Shown in pieces: positions 11,601 to 23,592 of a stretch of DNA of 64,000 nt (positions within the stretch are counted from its first letter, which is position 1; each line of letters begins with the position of its first letter). Below the pieces are notes generated by a model. That model had not been told where the DNA came from. It worked only from the letters and a program-made list of their open reading frames with translations, and did not search any database. Source of the DNA: Xiphias gladius (lineage: Eukaryota > Chordata > Actinopteri > Istiophoriformes > Xiphiidae); NCBI RefSeq assembly GCF_016859285.1, contig NC_053415.1, forward strand, positions 12,210,501 through 12,274,500, written 5' to 3'. Position numbers and translations under genes: made by a program.

Positions 11601-14600
11601 TAGCTAAAGCTAATGCAGTCTAATACAGCAGTCTTGCAAAAAATCCTATCTTCATGAAGGCTATAATGTTCACTTGTCTTAGAGAAGTGTTGATTCAACT
11701 GTGGAGGATGTAGTTTGTGGTGCTGTTGAATTGCATTGAATTATACTGACAGGGGCTTCTATTATTTTGTCCACCCCATTTATGTCAGTGAGGGTAGGCT
11801 AAATAACATAAACACCTTTATGTGTAATACAATACAGTTCTAGCAACTGAGCGTATGTCCAGGGTTATAAGCACACAAATCTTTAGAAGAGTTGTAGAGA
11901 AAGATGAGCTCATCTCTTTAGCATGTGTGTCCTGGGGAAACTGTACAGACTTGTTCGAAAACTACATTTCTGCTTTTGTTATTGTATTAAAGATGAAAAA
12001 TGACAGATTAGTGTTCCACAGCCGTAGTACTGTTGATAATGGGGTCTCCAGCCTTCTCCATTTTACAAAGTGGATTTTATATGTTTGCATTCAACCATGT
12101 TTCTGTTCTTTGTCTTTGTAAACAGTTAAAGGGGACACTGCAGCTGAAGTGAATGCAGGTACCTTTTTTTTTTACTCTTTTTTTTAAATTTAATTCTTCT
12201 CTCCTCTGTTATTTGAACAATTTCCAAATTCCTAAAGCAAAATATACTGTATAAGCCCTGTATAAACCTCCACCTTTCTGGAGCCAAGTCTTGCTTCAGC
12301 TAAACAAACTACTAAGGCACACCACAAATAATTGCTTATAAGTTTGACTCAGAAGTTCTTTTCATCATACAAAAGCACTTTAGGACACCATAATTAAAAC
12401 CAGTTTATTTCAGTAACCACAGTAACAATGAATCCACAAAGAAGCTGAACCGCTGAATTCATTCTTAGAAAAGTAAATTCCTACACAGCAGAATTTTAAA
12501 ACACTGCAGAAATGCTAACAGAATAGGCTCTGAGTGGGAAATAGCTTGAAATTCACTGAACAGCATTACTTGAAGTGTGTGGAAAGGGAACTTTTCAAGC
12601 TCCACTCTGCATGGACTGTGTTTGAAGTAAACTGACCTCTGCCTTCTGTTGTGCATTCCCCTCAAACTCTGAATCTGTTGCAACACTACCTGTCCCCGAG
12701 CAACTATCTGAAAGTAAAAAGATTTGAAGAATGTCCTTTTACAATGTTTGTGTTTTTTCCTCCTCCCGAACAAGGCCAACTGAAATGTATCACTTATTAT
12801 GGGATTTCAAAAGATATTGGATCTCCACTGTGTCTTGATTTGACCCCAGGACTATCCATCAAATTATCGTTGTCATAATTTTTGTTATCATGCATTTAAA
12901 GAAAAAATGTACATGTCCTGCTTCCATGAGTTATCATGTACTATTTTCATGCAACTCCCTATTTTCTGAACAAATTAATGGCAAACAGATGTGCTTCTCT
13001 GTCTGAACATACAAATCATTAAGGAAGATAATGGGGTTGGATTTTGGTCCATACAATTTTACCTCCCTAAACTGTGTCTAGTATGGTTTGAGTAAGGAAA
13101 ACTCATTGTGATTTTATCACAATTGAAATGTCCCCCTCTATTCGTTTAATCTCATCTGTAATTTCATTCTCTTCTCCATTCTCTCCCTTCTCTCAAACTT
13201 GAATTCTTGATCTTTCCTTTCTGACCTTATGCTGATAGCATTTCAGCATTTCTTGTCTCAAGTAATGCTGTTGTTTGTCTTCTCGAGAATAGTAACTTTA
13301 TGTTTGGCTGGCAGTTAGCTTCTCACTTAATAGTGCTCACAACTAAGAAAGTGGGGTGCTGTTGAGTGTTCAGGAAATGGTTGCTATGGAGGGTTTCTTT
13401 CATGTGATAACTGGCAGGGGAACATTCTCTCACGGTGGTGACAAGAGGAAAAGAGTTGAGAAATGGAGATGAGGATAAGGAAAGGAGGTGTGGAGAAAAG
13501 CCACTCAGAGGAGAAGATGACACAGAGGGGGGAATACAAGCTAAGCAGAGGTGTAAGCAGAGAGATAAGAGCAAAAGCAAAGGGAAATGGTAAAGAGACG
13601 AAAGTGTTAATGGAGGTTAAGGGAAAGGCCAGGGATGAATACAAGAAGAAAGGCTGGACAGTATATAGAAATGAACACAGGAGAATCTGAGTATCGGTGC
13701 ATAACTTGGCTCAAAATATTGTTTCATGACTTACTCATCACGCACTCATCTGTGAAAAACTTTATAATGTGAGCACAATACTTATTACGATTTACCGTCA
13801 GTATAGGTCACTGAATAATTATGCCTATGAGGCTCTATCTGCCTTAAATGAATTCACTGATCCTACCTCGCCCTGCCCACCCTGAAGCTGCTTTTTACAC
13901 TGAGTCACACATGTTGTATAAGTCACTTGGGTTTTCCCCCCAGTTAATATAGAGCCAGCGTAAGGTATTGTTCCTGACAGATAATATCCTTTAATCTAAG
14001 TCAACACTAGTTCACAGGATCCCCATCACACCCTTTCATAGTGCTTAACGAGGACACATCTGCAGGGCATTGACTAGGGACCATGAGGGGGTGAACTGGG
14101 GAATGCATCTAGGATGGTTGATGTTATCATTAAATTAAACATGGAAAGGTGTAGTATAGTGTGTTAGAGAGACGTCATTTTTTTGGCGAACATCTGGAAG
14201 ATATTCCTCTTGGGTGGGACAGTGAAAATATAATTTCCTTAATAAGGATTAATGTGAGCTGTAACTTGGAAGTCGCTCTGACAGGGGAGCCTGCAGTGGA
14301 CAGCCAAGCACATTCAGGAAACAGCCACAGTTTAGAAACCGGCGGCTAGTAACCACTAATAACAATCACTGTTGATTTTATTATTGTACCCGGTAACTAA
14401 AAATGTCTTAAGTATATAGAGATAACCAAAAGAACCTTTGGGTACACAGTTAGCAATACAAACAGGCAGTGGTGAAAGGGATAGTTCAGTTTTGGTGGAA
14501 GTGTACTGTTTCCTAGTCACCACAATCTCATGGATGCCTTTTTTATCGCTCTGTATGCTGTTTGAAACTATGTGGTATGGTGAGATTAGCCTTGTTTATC

Positions 14601-17285
14601 ACAGTGTATAGCGAGTGTCTAGGGTTTTCTACTTTGTGCTTGTTAGCCTAAACTAGCATTTTCTTTTCACCAGATGTTTTTTTACAAATACATTCAAAAT
14701 CCTAACAGTTATGCTTGGTTACGTACACGTATAAACAGGAAGTTGAGGCGATATTTGATATGATGCAATTTCTTTGTAAATGCTGAAATTGGTGACTTTA
14801 CGAATATTTAAATTACAACATGTGACTTAGTTAGTCCACCAAACGTTTGACAAGTTGTATTTCCTCGTCTCATTCGAGCAACACAGCTAAATCAACCTGT
14901 AGATATTTGTGCACAGGGCTAAGGCAGGCTTATCTCCTCATTCAGCATTTTCCACCTTCATACAAAGAAGGTATTTATAAGTTTCTCCTGCAGTATTCAT
15001 AGCCGTTTCTGTTGAAACTGGCATCAGGTCTTATTACTTAGAACATTAACACTGCATTATGAACAATGGCATCAAATCCTGAGGCAGGTCAGATATTTTA
15101 TTGCACTTGACAACTGAAAGACTGTGCCTTGTAAACTGTGTTTTGAAACATTCTTCTGTTAGATCTCTATACTGTGAGAATGCCATTCTAATTTAATGAG
15201 CTTTGTTCCCATGACAAGAGACTGAATTTACTTTGTACCTCCTGGGTTAAGAAAGTTTAATCACTAGCCACATGGCAGTTTAACAGTAATGCAGGAACAA
15301 GAGATTTTCCCGAAGCAGCTTCTGTCAGCGTTCACACTTGATTCCCCATCTGAAAGCTGATTCATCTATGTTGGTATAATCATTATAATCTAGTGAAAGG
15401 CGCTCTTCTTAAGTGCTCTGTCATTAGCCACTTTGACAAGTTGAAGCGGGTAGAGGGCAGCCATGATGTCACAAGCCTATACAGACAGGCAGAAGAAGAT
15501 AACAGGGTTGTTTGCATATGGATCGAATCAAAGATCAGAGACAGACACACAGAGGGTGTTCCTCTCTATCAGATATTTTATCTCTCTGATGCTATAAAAG
15601 CACCTGTATGAGAGCACAGAAGGGACACTTCAGGCAGAATTATGTGTGTTTGTTTCCAGACCAGTTAGGACAGAAACTCTAGACCTCTTAATGCCTCTGA
15701 GGTATAAACTACCACAAAAAGATAATCTTTTTCCTTGCTTCTTCTTCTCTGCAATCTTTGTCACAGTGCTTTATATACAGAAACACATTTGTATTTTTTA
15801 ACCACTTCTCCCTCTTTCTTTCTCTCTTTAGCACATGTCGCTGTCGACACAGGAGATGGTAAGGCCTTTTTTGTGTAAATGGTAAAAAAAAGTGCGTACA
15901 ACAAAATAATTGCATCACGCCATCTTCGTTCCAAATCGCACAAATCCGAAGCAGATACAGAAGTAGCTTTGCAGCCACAGCACTGATAGTAGAGCTTATG
16001 TAGCTCTGAAAACTGGTGAAACCTACAGGATATTGCTGGCATGCCTTTGACAATAAAAACAGGATACAAGACTCAGGAATAAATGCCTCTCCACTATTGT
16101 TTTAGTTCAAACAATGTTCAAAACTGGCCTTCTTTAAGTGTTTTTTACAGTTAATTCTCTAGTGTACTCACGCTACATCTGTTGGATGTGTTACATCTGC
16201 AGCTCTTCCACACTGGAAGTAACTTCTGTTCCTGATTGTCAAACTGCAAATAAGATACAATAGAATGACAGGTGCATGTTTTTGTCTGTTTAAATAAACG
16301 GTTCCCTGTTCCACCTTTAGTGTGTAACTCCTTTGTTTTCCATATGTGAATCACTTGTGTTTACCATGATCATTCCAAAGATAATTAAGCATTTACCATA
16401 ATGATGACTTAAAGCAGTTTGTAAACGGTGCAATTTCATGTTGCTAATTGTATGTGTTTGCTCTCTGTCCTAAACAGCAGAAAAACCTCAGGCCCAAGGT
16501 GAGTTATCATTCTTTTTCTTTTTTGTTTTGAACACATCTAACCACTCACCAACCCACGCACCCCAAACAAACCTGCTGTATAAGCATTCCCCTATTGTCT
16601 TATGTTATGCAAAGAGCCCTAGGCAGGTGTGTTGTTTCTGCATGACCTTTTTTCAGACTTTTTTCTTTCAACTTCAGTTAGTAACTTTGCATAATGTCAT
16701 GAATGACAAGTTCAGGCAAGGGAGGCAAATGGTGATGTTTGTACCTTTAAGTGACAGAAATTAATTAAGCGGGTAAAAGTTTTAAGTCACCAGTGCTGAA
16801 ATTTGTGATGGTTATTGTTTTTTAAAACCTAAAATTGTGTATTATAGGAAAGGTTAGTAGGGCTTGGATATATGAAAATTTTTAGTTCTATGATAGTCAG
16901 CGCACCTCTTTCCAGTGTTAACTGTCATCACTGCATCTGTTTAATTATTAATGGAACCGTTTGTATAGTTCATCATATTGTGTGATAACAGGAAATCAAA
17001 TTGAAAGTGTAACTTTTTCAAAAACCATTGCAAAAAAATTGTATTTTGTGAGTAATCATATCTCATGATACAGTTATAGTGACATAAATAACTGATAAAT
17101 CTTGATATATTGACAAGATCTATTGTAGCTACCAAGTGTTTCTTTGAACTCTGACTTTAGCCACATAGCATCCAGTGATTTGATAGGGGTTGTGGCTACT
17201 GACCACATCATTCCCATAGTTTCCTATAGATATCTGTTTCCATAGTGCATCCTGTCTTTCAGTTTATCTCTCTATGTATGTACAC

Positions 17286-17334
<49 letters not shown>

Positions 17335-18344
17335 ATGCGCGTATGTCTTCATGCAGCCTCTTCACACCACACAAACCGGTGTTTCAGTGTTGTGTGTTCT
17401 ACATTTGTGCACATGCATGTTCATACGTGTCTGTGTCTGCACCCATCTTTACTTCCGTTTACTGACTCACCACATTCTTCTGTTTAATTCCACTTAATTT
17501 CACCGATTCATAATTTCCTTTAAATTCATCTTGAGTCACGCGAGTTCTCTGACTGATGCCACTCCCTTGTTTTTCTCACCTTTACTTTGTTTACCACTGG
17601 ATTTACTTTTCATTCTTTCATCTTCAGCTGCTGACTCACCCATTACACTCCAGGACATCCGTTATCCTCTCCACCTCCCTCTCTATTGTCACTTCGGCAT
17701 ATCCTGCTATTATTACTTGTGTTGACTGAAGCCACTGCAGGAAAACAATGAGGAAAAAAAGTTTAGAGTATCTAATCAATTATATGAGAGTGTTTTTAGA
17801 GTTGCACAAAAACGGTGTTTGTTCTTCTTCATAATCTAGTCTGTACTCTTATATTCTACCTCCCTCATTCAGAGTAAATTCATAAGGCTCTAGCACCATA
17901 ATATAGCGATTAAATAAAAAGGTTGGCTGGGTGGTGAGGTTACCTGGCAATGTACCTACATCACACCTTGAATATTGTAGGAGTAATGTAGAGTAGTTTT
18001 ATGGTATTTGTTCTAGTACTTTTGCTTGCAATGGAGTATTTGTAATGCTTTTTAAATAATCTTATCAATAATGTGAGGATCATCTGGGCATTGTTGGTTG
18101 CCTGCATTTGTTTTTTGTGTCTTTAATAGACTATGAAAGGTATTTGCTGTATGCTATGACACAGCCTGAAACTAGTCAGAACCCTGTTGCCATAGTAACT
18201 GGGTTACAGGTGCAGACAGATTTACGCTGTCACTGTGAATGCTTTCTTTTAGTGGTCTAAATTATAGGATAAACCACTGAAAAGGGATCAGAAAATGTTG
18301 GAACAAGATGATGCATCTCTCTCTGTCTCACTCTCACACACACA

Positions 18345-18397
<53 letters not shown>

Positions 18398-19091
18398 TAT
18401 TTCAACTGCAAAATGTCACCCCGTGGTGACACTGAACATTGCAATCTCCGTACGCTGAAAAAGACTCAGCACAGTGCAGTCACATCTGTATCATAAAACA
18501 TGGTATTCTCCTATGATATTGCCAAAGGTGACTACGCATTTGCAGCTCGGATGCACTGGTTTCAATTATCTTTTTTTTGTTTCTATCTTTCCTGCAGAGG
18601 CCAGCTCGGGCTCTTTAGCAGGCATCCTGTGTGCAGTTGCTGTGGCTGCTGTGGGAGCAGTCACTGGATACTTCACCTATCAGAAGAAGAAACTCTGCTT
18701 CAAAAACAGACAGGGTAATTATCCTGCTAAGTACCTAACGAACCAAAGAAAAATCAAACCAACACAATACCAAACTGCTGTACACAGGGCTTAATATTTG
18801 ACTAGACTACGCAGAACTTACACTGAAATTGACTTAGAACCTAGTTTCTTAAACAGCGAACTACAAGCCAAGATTTTGTTGTTTCATTGCCATTTGGTGC
18901 CCACAACTTGAGCCTAGCGTCATTTACTCAAGTTACGTCAACCCACATCACAACTTCAGATCCTTTAAGAGGCAGTCGTGCAGGAGATTGCTGTATATGG
19001 TTAACTTGGATCAAAGAAGAATCGTAGCCTTTAATTCAGGTACCAGCCACTCTAACACATTCCTTTAGCCAGGCTCAAGTGTGAGATGGGT

Positions 19092-19127
<36 letters not shown>

Positions 19128-20154
19128 TTTAAGTCTAAATAGCACACGTTTTGGAGGTCAGCAATCCTTCTTTGAGACATAGCAGACTCAGCTCTATCCC
19201 TTAGAAACTGTTGTAAGTTACAGTCAACTCACACACACCCGGCATGGCAATACTGCCACTTCAGCATAGTTTTCATTTACAGTCAACATGAACAACATGG
19301 CATTCAGCTTTTCAGTGATACAGGGCAAATGTCAGATTCAGCGCAAGGATTATAATTTGAGTATTTATATTAATAGCTAGTATTTATCAGTGTTCTAAAT
19401 TTGAATAAACATCACTTTTAGAATTTCATTTATCTTATTCCTCCATGGTTTTCTGGTAGAGCTCAGTCTGTATAATGAAAATACATTATACTCCCTCAGA
19501 TTAAAGCTGAAGAGTGAGGATTGTTATTGGTAATGTCATCAGCATCTACAGCCCGGAGCTGCTCCACTGACAATAAATGGGAAGTCCTGACTGCACAGAT
19601 ATGAATTGATTTGCACGTCTACACCGGGAAAAATGAAACAAATTTTCATGTCGGTGATAATAAGCAATTAGAGCCTTGAAATATTAACATCCACAGAAAC
19701 TCCCCCTGGGTGCTCTCACTGTCATTTTTGATTTGTGGTCGGTGGAGCTCTACAGTTTCACAATTATAGAAGAGGGATAAATCCCTCTTCGTCCAAAATA
19801 CCAGAGGGGACACCATAAAGTAATCAATGCTAATGAATAGGAAAAGGAGTTAATAAGCTAAATGCTTGAGAATTTCAAATTGACATGTGATGCCTTGTCT
19901 GCTTCATTTTGTCTGTCTGGGTTTTTGCAATTAACTGACTTTCATTCTCTGTGATTAGAAGCGGATCCAGAAGCTGCACGCAAAGCTGATGCAGCAGAGG
20001 CTCAGTCAGATCCCCAGGGTATGACTCAGACAAAAACATATATAAAACACACATAAAATACATTACAACGATTACTTTTAAATGCTTTGACCTTTGCAGT
20101 GTATAATTTTTTTTCCTTTTTGCAGTCCTTAGCACCCTGCTGAACTCCTCCTAG
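2733..20154 (+). CDS. cd99: CD99 antigen, type I membrane glycoprotein (11 coding exons)
   Basis: CD99 is a small sialoglycoprotein of the plasma membrane that acts in homotypic adhesion and leukocyte transmigration in mammals. Exons: 2733-2796, 9091-9206, 9907-10222, 10865-10971, 11145-11289, 12126-12158, 15832-15858, 16478-16498, 18598-18714, 19959-20018, 20126-20154. All junctions are GT-AG and phases agree throughout, giving 1035 nt and 344 residues. Residues 1-20 are a signal peptide (cleavage after AKA). Residues 21-280 are an acidic Ala/Pro/Asp/Glu-rich ectodomain with a tandem 10-residue repeat. Residues about 283-303 are a small-residue transmembrane helix, followed by YQKKKLCFK and a short tail ending VLSTLLNSS, both close to mammalian CD99. 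The juxtamembrane motif separates it from CD99L2. The ectodomain lacks the DGGFDLSDAL-type motif of mammalian CD99, so a further exon in intron 1 could have been missed. The second ATG (2736) has the better Kozak context; using it removes only one residue. Confidence 0.85.
3036..3064. repeat. (GT)n microsatellite
   Basis: This is a pure GT run of about 14 units followed by imperfect GT/GC alternation. Confidence 0.9.
3632..3727. repeat. Two-copy 48-bp tandem repeat
   Basis: Two nearly identical 48-bp units start gggagatggtgg at 3632 and at 3680, with the start of a third at 3728. They differ at one visible base (gtagcc versus gttgcc), so the duplication looks recent. It lies in cd99 intron 1. 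Confidence 0.85.
4576..4635. repeat. (CA)n microsatellite
   Basis: About 30 uninterrupted CA units lie in cd99 intron 1. The Thr-His and Val-Cys open frames over it are artefacts. Confidence 0.95.
5940..6190. repeat. Foldback-type interspersed repeat, copy 1
   Basis: A left arm with gctgagagttagtttagaag (near 5973) is mirrored by a right arm tcttctcatctaattctcg (near 6128), followed by ataagcatatttccaaaa. The middle contains gccaggctaactgttt. The same family recurs at 37385-37815. I recognise this as a very common percomorph interspersed repeat, probably a non-autonomous DNA element. Confidence 0.65.
6999..7262. repeat. Telomere-like, CA-linked interspersed repeat, copy 1
   Basis: This block holds a degenerate CCCTAA array (ctaactctaaccctaacctt near 7091) between two (CA)n tracts, with ggacaaaccctccccaatta and cccaattggacaa motifs at 7160-7190. 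The segment at 7122-7204 is repeated in opposite orientation at 44806-44896. The family is a widespread teleost repeat. Confidence 0.6.
8600..8640. repeat. (GT)n microsatellite
   Basis: About 17 perfect GT units are followed by imperfect GT/GC repeats to about 8653. Confidence 0.9.
9091..9206 (+). CDS. cd99: cd99 exon 2: acidic ectodomain start
   Basis: The acceptor ctctgtgtag and donor gtgagg bound 116 nt that join phase 1 to phase 0. The exon encodes an Asp/Glu/Ala/Pro-rich stretch beginning DDLAPTEEAAAPE. No cysteines are present, as in the cysteine-free CD99 ectodomain. Confidence 0.8.
9907..10222 (+). CDS. cd99: cd99 exon 3: tandem 10-residue acidic repeat
   Basis: This is the largest cd99 exon (316 nt). 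Eight contiguous 30-bp units at 9955-10194 encode decapeptides of the form EPxTPADxDA. The acceptor aatacag precedes it. The donor is the weaker aag/gttatc, so this junction is the least certain in the model, but phase 1 fits the next exon exactly. Confidence 0.75.
9955..10194 (+). repeat. Coding minisatellite, 8 x 30 bp
   Basis: Eight in-frame 30-bp units encode EPVTPAGGDA, EPAFPADDGL, EPATPADSDA, EPVTPADDGV, EPASPADNDS, EAAIPADDDA, ETATVAAEDA and GPVSPTAGDA. The central units are closest to each other and the outer ones more diverged, the usual pattern for a repeat that turns over by unequal exchange. Confidence 0.9.
10865..10971 (+). CDS. cd99: cd99 exon 4: acidic ectodomain
   Basis: The acceptor ctcctgcaccag and donor gtcagt bound 107 nt, phase 1 in and phase 0 out. 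It encodes another Asp/Glu/Pro/Thr-rich stretch starting EPAVDPEVNDPEDELP. Confidence 0.8.
11145..11289 (+). CDS. cd99: cd99 exon 5: acidic ectodomain
   Basis: The acceptor tttaatag and donor gtaaga bound 145 nt, phase 0 in and phase 1 out. It encodes SGPDDEATPETDPAVEDNQ and further acidic sequence. The pyrimidine tract is poor, but frame and composition agree with the neighbouring exons. Confidence 0.72.
11290..12125 (+). other. cd99 intron 5
   Basis: I see no repeat or further exon in this intron. Introns 2 (9207-9906) and 3 (10223-10864) are likewise featureless. Confidence 0.5.
12126..12158 (+). CDS. cd99: cd99 exon 6: 33-nt microexon
   Basis: This 33-nt exon is flanked by phase-1 introns (acceptor tttgtaaacag, donor gtacct) and encodes VKGDTAAEVNA. 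Skipping or including it keeps the frame. Confidence 0.65.
12159..15831 (+). other. cd99 intron 6
   Basis: There is no second gene here. A purine-rich stretch at about 13450-13690 gives minus-strand Ser/Leu/Phe open frames that are composition artefacts. A fragment beginning agggatagttcag near 14478 resembles the edge of a common teleost repeat but is too short to assign. Confidence 0.45.
15832..15858 (+). CDS. cd99: cd99 exon 7: 27-nt microexon
   Basis: This 27-nt exon has phase-1 introns on both sides. A very strong pyrimidine tract ends ctctctttag and the donor is gtaagg. It encodes AHVAVDTGD. Confidence 0.65.
16478..16498 (+). CDS. cd99: cd99 exon 8: 21-nt microexon
   Basis: This 21-nt exon, phase 1 on both sides, encodes AEKPQAQ. 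The acceptor is a tandem cagcag, so use of the second AG would drop one residue. The donor is a consensus gtgagt. Confidence 0.6.
17288..17332. repeat. (GT)n microsatellite
   Basis: About 22 perfect GT units lie in cd99 intron 8. Confidence 0.9.
18335..18396. repeat. (CA)n microsatellite
   Basis: An almost perfect CA run with one AAAC interruption lies 200 bp upstream of the cd99 transmembrane exon. Confidence 0.9.
18598..18714 (+). CDS. cd99: cd99 exon 9: transmembrane helix and YQKKKLCFK motif
   Basis: The acceptor tttcctgcag and donor gtaatt bound 117 nt. It encodes a Gly/Ala/Val-rich helix (SLAGILCAVAVAAVGAVTGY) followed by FTYQKKKLCFKNRQ. The YQKKKLCFK string is the family hallmark of CD99 and the strongest single piece of evidence for this gene. 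Confidence 0.9.
18715..19958 (+). other. cd99 intron 9
   Basis: It holds a (GT)n microsatellite at about 19093-19127. No exon or transposon is recognised. Confidence 0.5.
19959..20018 (+). CDS. cd99: cd99 exon 10: cytoplasmic tail
   Basis: This 60-nt exon, phase 1 on both sides, encodes EADPEAARKADAAEAQSDPQ. It corresponds in place and length to the mammalian tail exon. Confidence 0.8.
20126..20154 (+). CDS. cd99: cd99 exon 11: C-terminus and stop
   Basis: After the acceptor cctttttgcag, 29 nt encode VLSTLLNSS and a TAG stop. Mammalian CD99 ends in a related hydrophobic TLL-type terminus. Confidence 0.8.
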
Positions 20155-20290
20155 ACCAGCAATGATCACATGACTGTCTGGACCAACTACAGACAAGAAA
20201 AGTGGCAATCTCACTGTTAGGCTCTATCCTCTGTAGAGCTAAATTACTGTGAGGCCCCAGAGTTGGGCTGTGTGTGTTTCTGTCTGATTG

Positions 20291-20293
<3 letters not shown>

Positions 20294-20372
<79 letters not shown>
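20294..20372. repeat. (TG)n microsatellite
   Basis: About 39 uninterrupted TG units lie in the putative cd99 3'UTR, 140 bp after the stop codon. Confidence 0.95.
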
Positions 20373-20373
<1 letters not shown>

Positions 20374-23300
20374 ATAATATTTGTGTTCATCCTTCTGTGT
20401 ATGCATATATGTGGGGGGAGAGGAGTTAGATAAGAAAAAGCAAGTAAATATCCTGTATGTGATCTTTAGGAGTTTTATGATTGTTACAACATAGGAATTT
20501 ATTGAAATGATTGGTCAAATTTTCTACTTTAAACCAAATCCAAAAAACTTTTCTTTTCTTTTCAGAGGGGCCATTAAAGAGATGAAATCTCAAATTAAGT
20601 ATGACCATGAGATGGCTAACATATAGAACTAGCTTTTTTATTGTTATTTGTATGGCCACCATCTAGTTCTAGTAATTCAGTGTGATTATTAACCAGTGAC
20701 AAATTTTGATGTTGTAGACATTTAACTTTGTACTGACATTTTACGAGTGGAATTTTTATTATCCTAATTCTGTCATTGTATGAGCCATCCGTATGATTTA
20801 GAAAATCCACTAGCAACCAGTCACTTAAGTAAAACATATATTTTACATTTTCAGTACAATCATCTGCAGTACAAATGCAGGATAGACGGATAACAGGGGG
20901 CTTCATTAACTACCACTGCATTTTCCTGGATTCTGGCGAGGATTAATAGTACACGATTAAAATCCTGGGATTCTGGGGATGTTCTTAAATGGTCCGATCT
21001 CTGTTTAGAGGGCCACTGATGTCACTGTATGCGTGTGTGTGTCTGTGTGTGTGCTTTTTGATTGGTGAAGGGGCTTAGTTTTAAATCATGTAGGGTCACT
21101 ACCACTTCTCCTCAGTTAGTTCAGTAAATTAAATGGAGATGAGTGAAATTTCCAATTAAACACTCAAAAGTCCAAAAGAAATAAAATCTACATACAAATT
21201 GATTCAAAACATATACATTTATTTATCAATATTTTCCCCAAAAGGTTGTAATTTTCAAATGTACTGAGGAGGGGTGAAGTGAAGTAAAACCCTGTTTGTG
21301 TCAATGGATGAATGTTCACCTGACATGAACAAATTCAAAAGAGGTCATGTAGTAATGTATTAGACATTGTTCTGATGTAGTATGTTTCAGTCTATTCGTG
21401 ATGCAGTAATTTCTTCTTCTATAGTGCCTTTCACTGACACAGCCTGGCTTGACCAGTTTATAGACACACAGAAGAGAGCTGGAATATTAAAAGTGAAAAC
21501 AGTCAAAACAGCAGATGAATCTATCAAAAAATATCTTAGAAAGAAAACTGAGGAATGTATTATTTTTATTAATTCATAAATGATCATCACGGTGGTTGAA
21601 AGCCTTTACTTTGAACTGCTCGTGCAAGGGGAACTGTTGCATAATTAAACATTATTGTAACAGCTGCTACATATCTGTTCAGTGGGCCAGTTTGTTGTTT
21701 TATCTCCAGTACTAATATTGCATCCCACACTGTTTGAACAGCCTCCGTTAATTTCAGCGGTAGAACTCACCTCACTGTGTGTCTCTTTATTTGAGCAAGC
21801 CAGTTGCTGTCACGGTGTTTTTGTATCATTCATATCCCCACATTACAAACACCACTCACCTGTGATTTTTATATGAATTTAACATTTAGCAGTGGTGCCT
21901 CAGAGCTGACACAAATAATCTGTAGTCCACTTGCTTGCTGTGGTATTTTGTGATTACTATTGGGAAATGCCGAAGCAGCGCAACTGCATTTTTAAAAAAA
22001 AAAAAAAAAAAAAAAGCCCAACAGTTTTTTGTTTTTTGTTTTTTTGTTTTTTTGTTCTTGTTTTTTTTGCCACTGTAGCACAAAAAATATTAACTTCTGA
22101 ATGTCTTTTTGTTGCCTTGCAGTTTTGTACTTGTTCTGCTCCCTTTAAACATAGGGTTATAGAGGTTGCATAGTGCCGCAGTTCATGTAAAGTGTGTTAC
22201 TTGTAAAGCACCATATAGCTGCAATACAGGACAGAGACTGTTGCTAACAGCCTAGCCTCAACCTGAGAAATATTAATAGTCTGTGATATCACATATCAAT
22301 TAATTCTACTGTATGAACTGTGGAATAGACGCCGGGTCAAAGGTCTGTTTGAATTGCCTTCTTATAATGTAATCTGTGATAGACTGAGTTTCTCTTGACA
22401 CACTGATAAAGCGGATAGTGTGTTTGAAATCTCTTACTACATCTGCCACATTGGCGTGTGGTGATAATGCACAAAATACCCACTAAATAATAGTACAACT
22501 TTTCAGAAATAGCCACTGATGCCTTCAGAAGAGAAGATCCTCCTCTTAATGCAGTTCTCGCCTCCTTTGTGCGCTCCAACGAGTGCAGTAGGAATCAGCA
22601 AAAGCAGTCTGCTGCCCTTCAGTGCGCAATCAAAAACCTTACTGCCACTTATTTGATGTCAAGGAGACTGAAACAACAATAAATCTCTTAAAAGCGAACA
22701 AGGACTGCCTGCGTTTTGAGGTTGCTCCACTCTACACTTACAGTAGACTCGAGCAGTCCGATTCCTTGTAAACACAAAAACTATTGGAGCATAGCATCCA
22801 AACCAGAATGTAAACCAAGGGAATCGTCAACTTATTGGGGCCCTGAAATACACCTCCCAGATAATGCTAGGGCATCAATCATGGCGCTGACCAGTCCTGC
22901 CTTACACCCACTCTTGAATATCCCAGAGAGAAAAACAGAGAACAATGTATAATCAGAGAGAAACGGTGAGACAAACAAAGACGTTTTGCAGGTGATTTTA
23001 ATAACAATCTCTATGGGAGAAGCACTTTCCTATCCTGTATACATCTTGATTCATTAAACATATTTAGACAATTCATTTTTGATTTAGACTAGTGTAAGAC
23101 TCTTCCTTTTTATTTAAATATTCTGTGTTTTTATTTTGTGTAGGAACTGTCTTCAATTTTGTCATCTGGCACTTGTGTTGTTCTTCTGGAATTGTGTAAA
23201 TAATGTTTGAGGAGTCAATTAAACGTTTTCGTGGGAGTTGGTGTTTTATTCCCCTGCCAAATATCTTGTGTGAGTGTGTGTGTGTGTGTGTGCCTTTGTT

Positions 23301-23449
23301 TTTTATTTTTTATATTAATATCACATGTGAAATTACCTTATTTAACTCATTCAGCTTTGTCACAGTAGATAATCGGGTATACATTGTGCTTCACTGATAT
23401 TAAAGAATGATATTTAAATACTGGTATTTTTAAAGTTAATATGTACCCT

Positions 23450-23531
23450 GTGTGTGTGTATGTGTGTGTTTGTGTGTATATATGTAAATGTATATATATG
23501 TATATGTGTGTGTATTTGTATATATATATAT

Positions 23532-23590
<59 letters not shown>
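23450..23590. repeat. Compound (TG)n/(TA)n microsatellite
   Basis: Alternating TG, TA and CA blocks include a pure TA run of about 15 units near 23546-23577. The Ile-Tyr open frames crossing it are artefacts. Confidence 0.9.

Positions 23591-23592
<2 letters not shown>

Larger units (their letters stand above)
16499..18597 (+). other. cd99 intron 8
   Basis: It contains GT and CA microsatellites and a candidate 33-nt exon at 17628-17660. Nothing else is recognisable. Confidence 0.5.
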
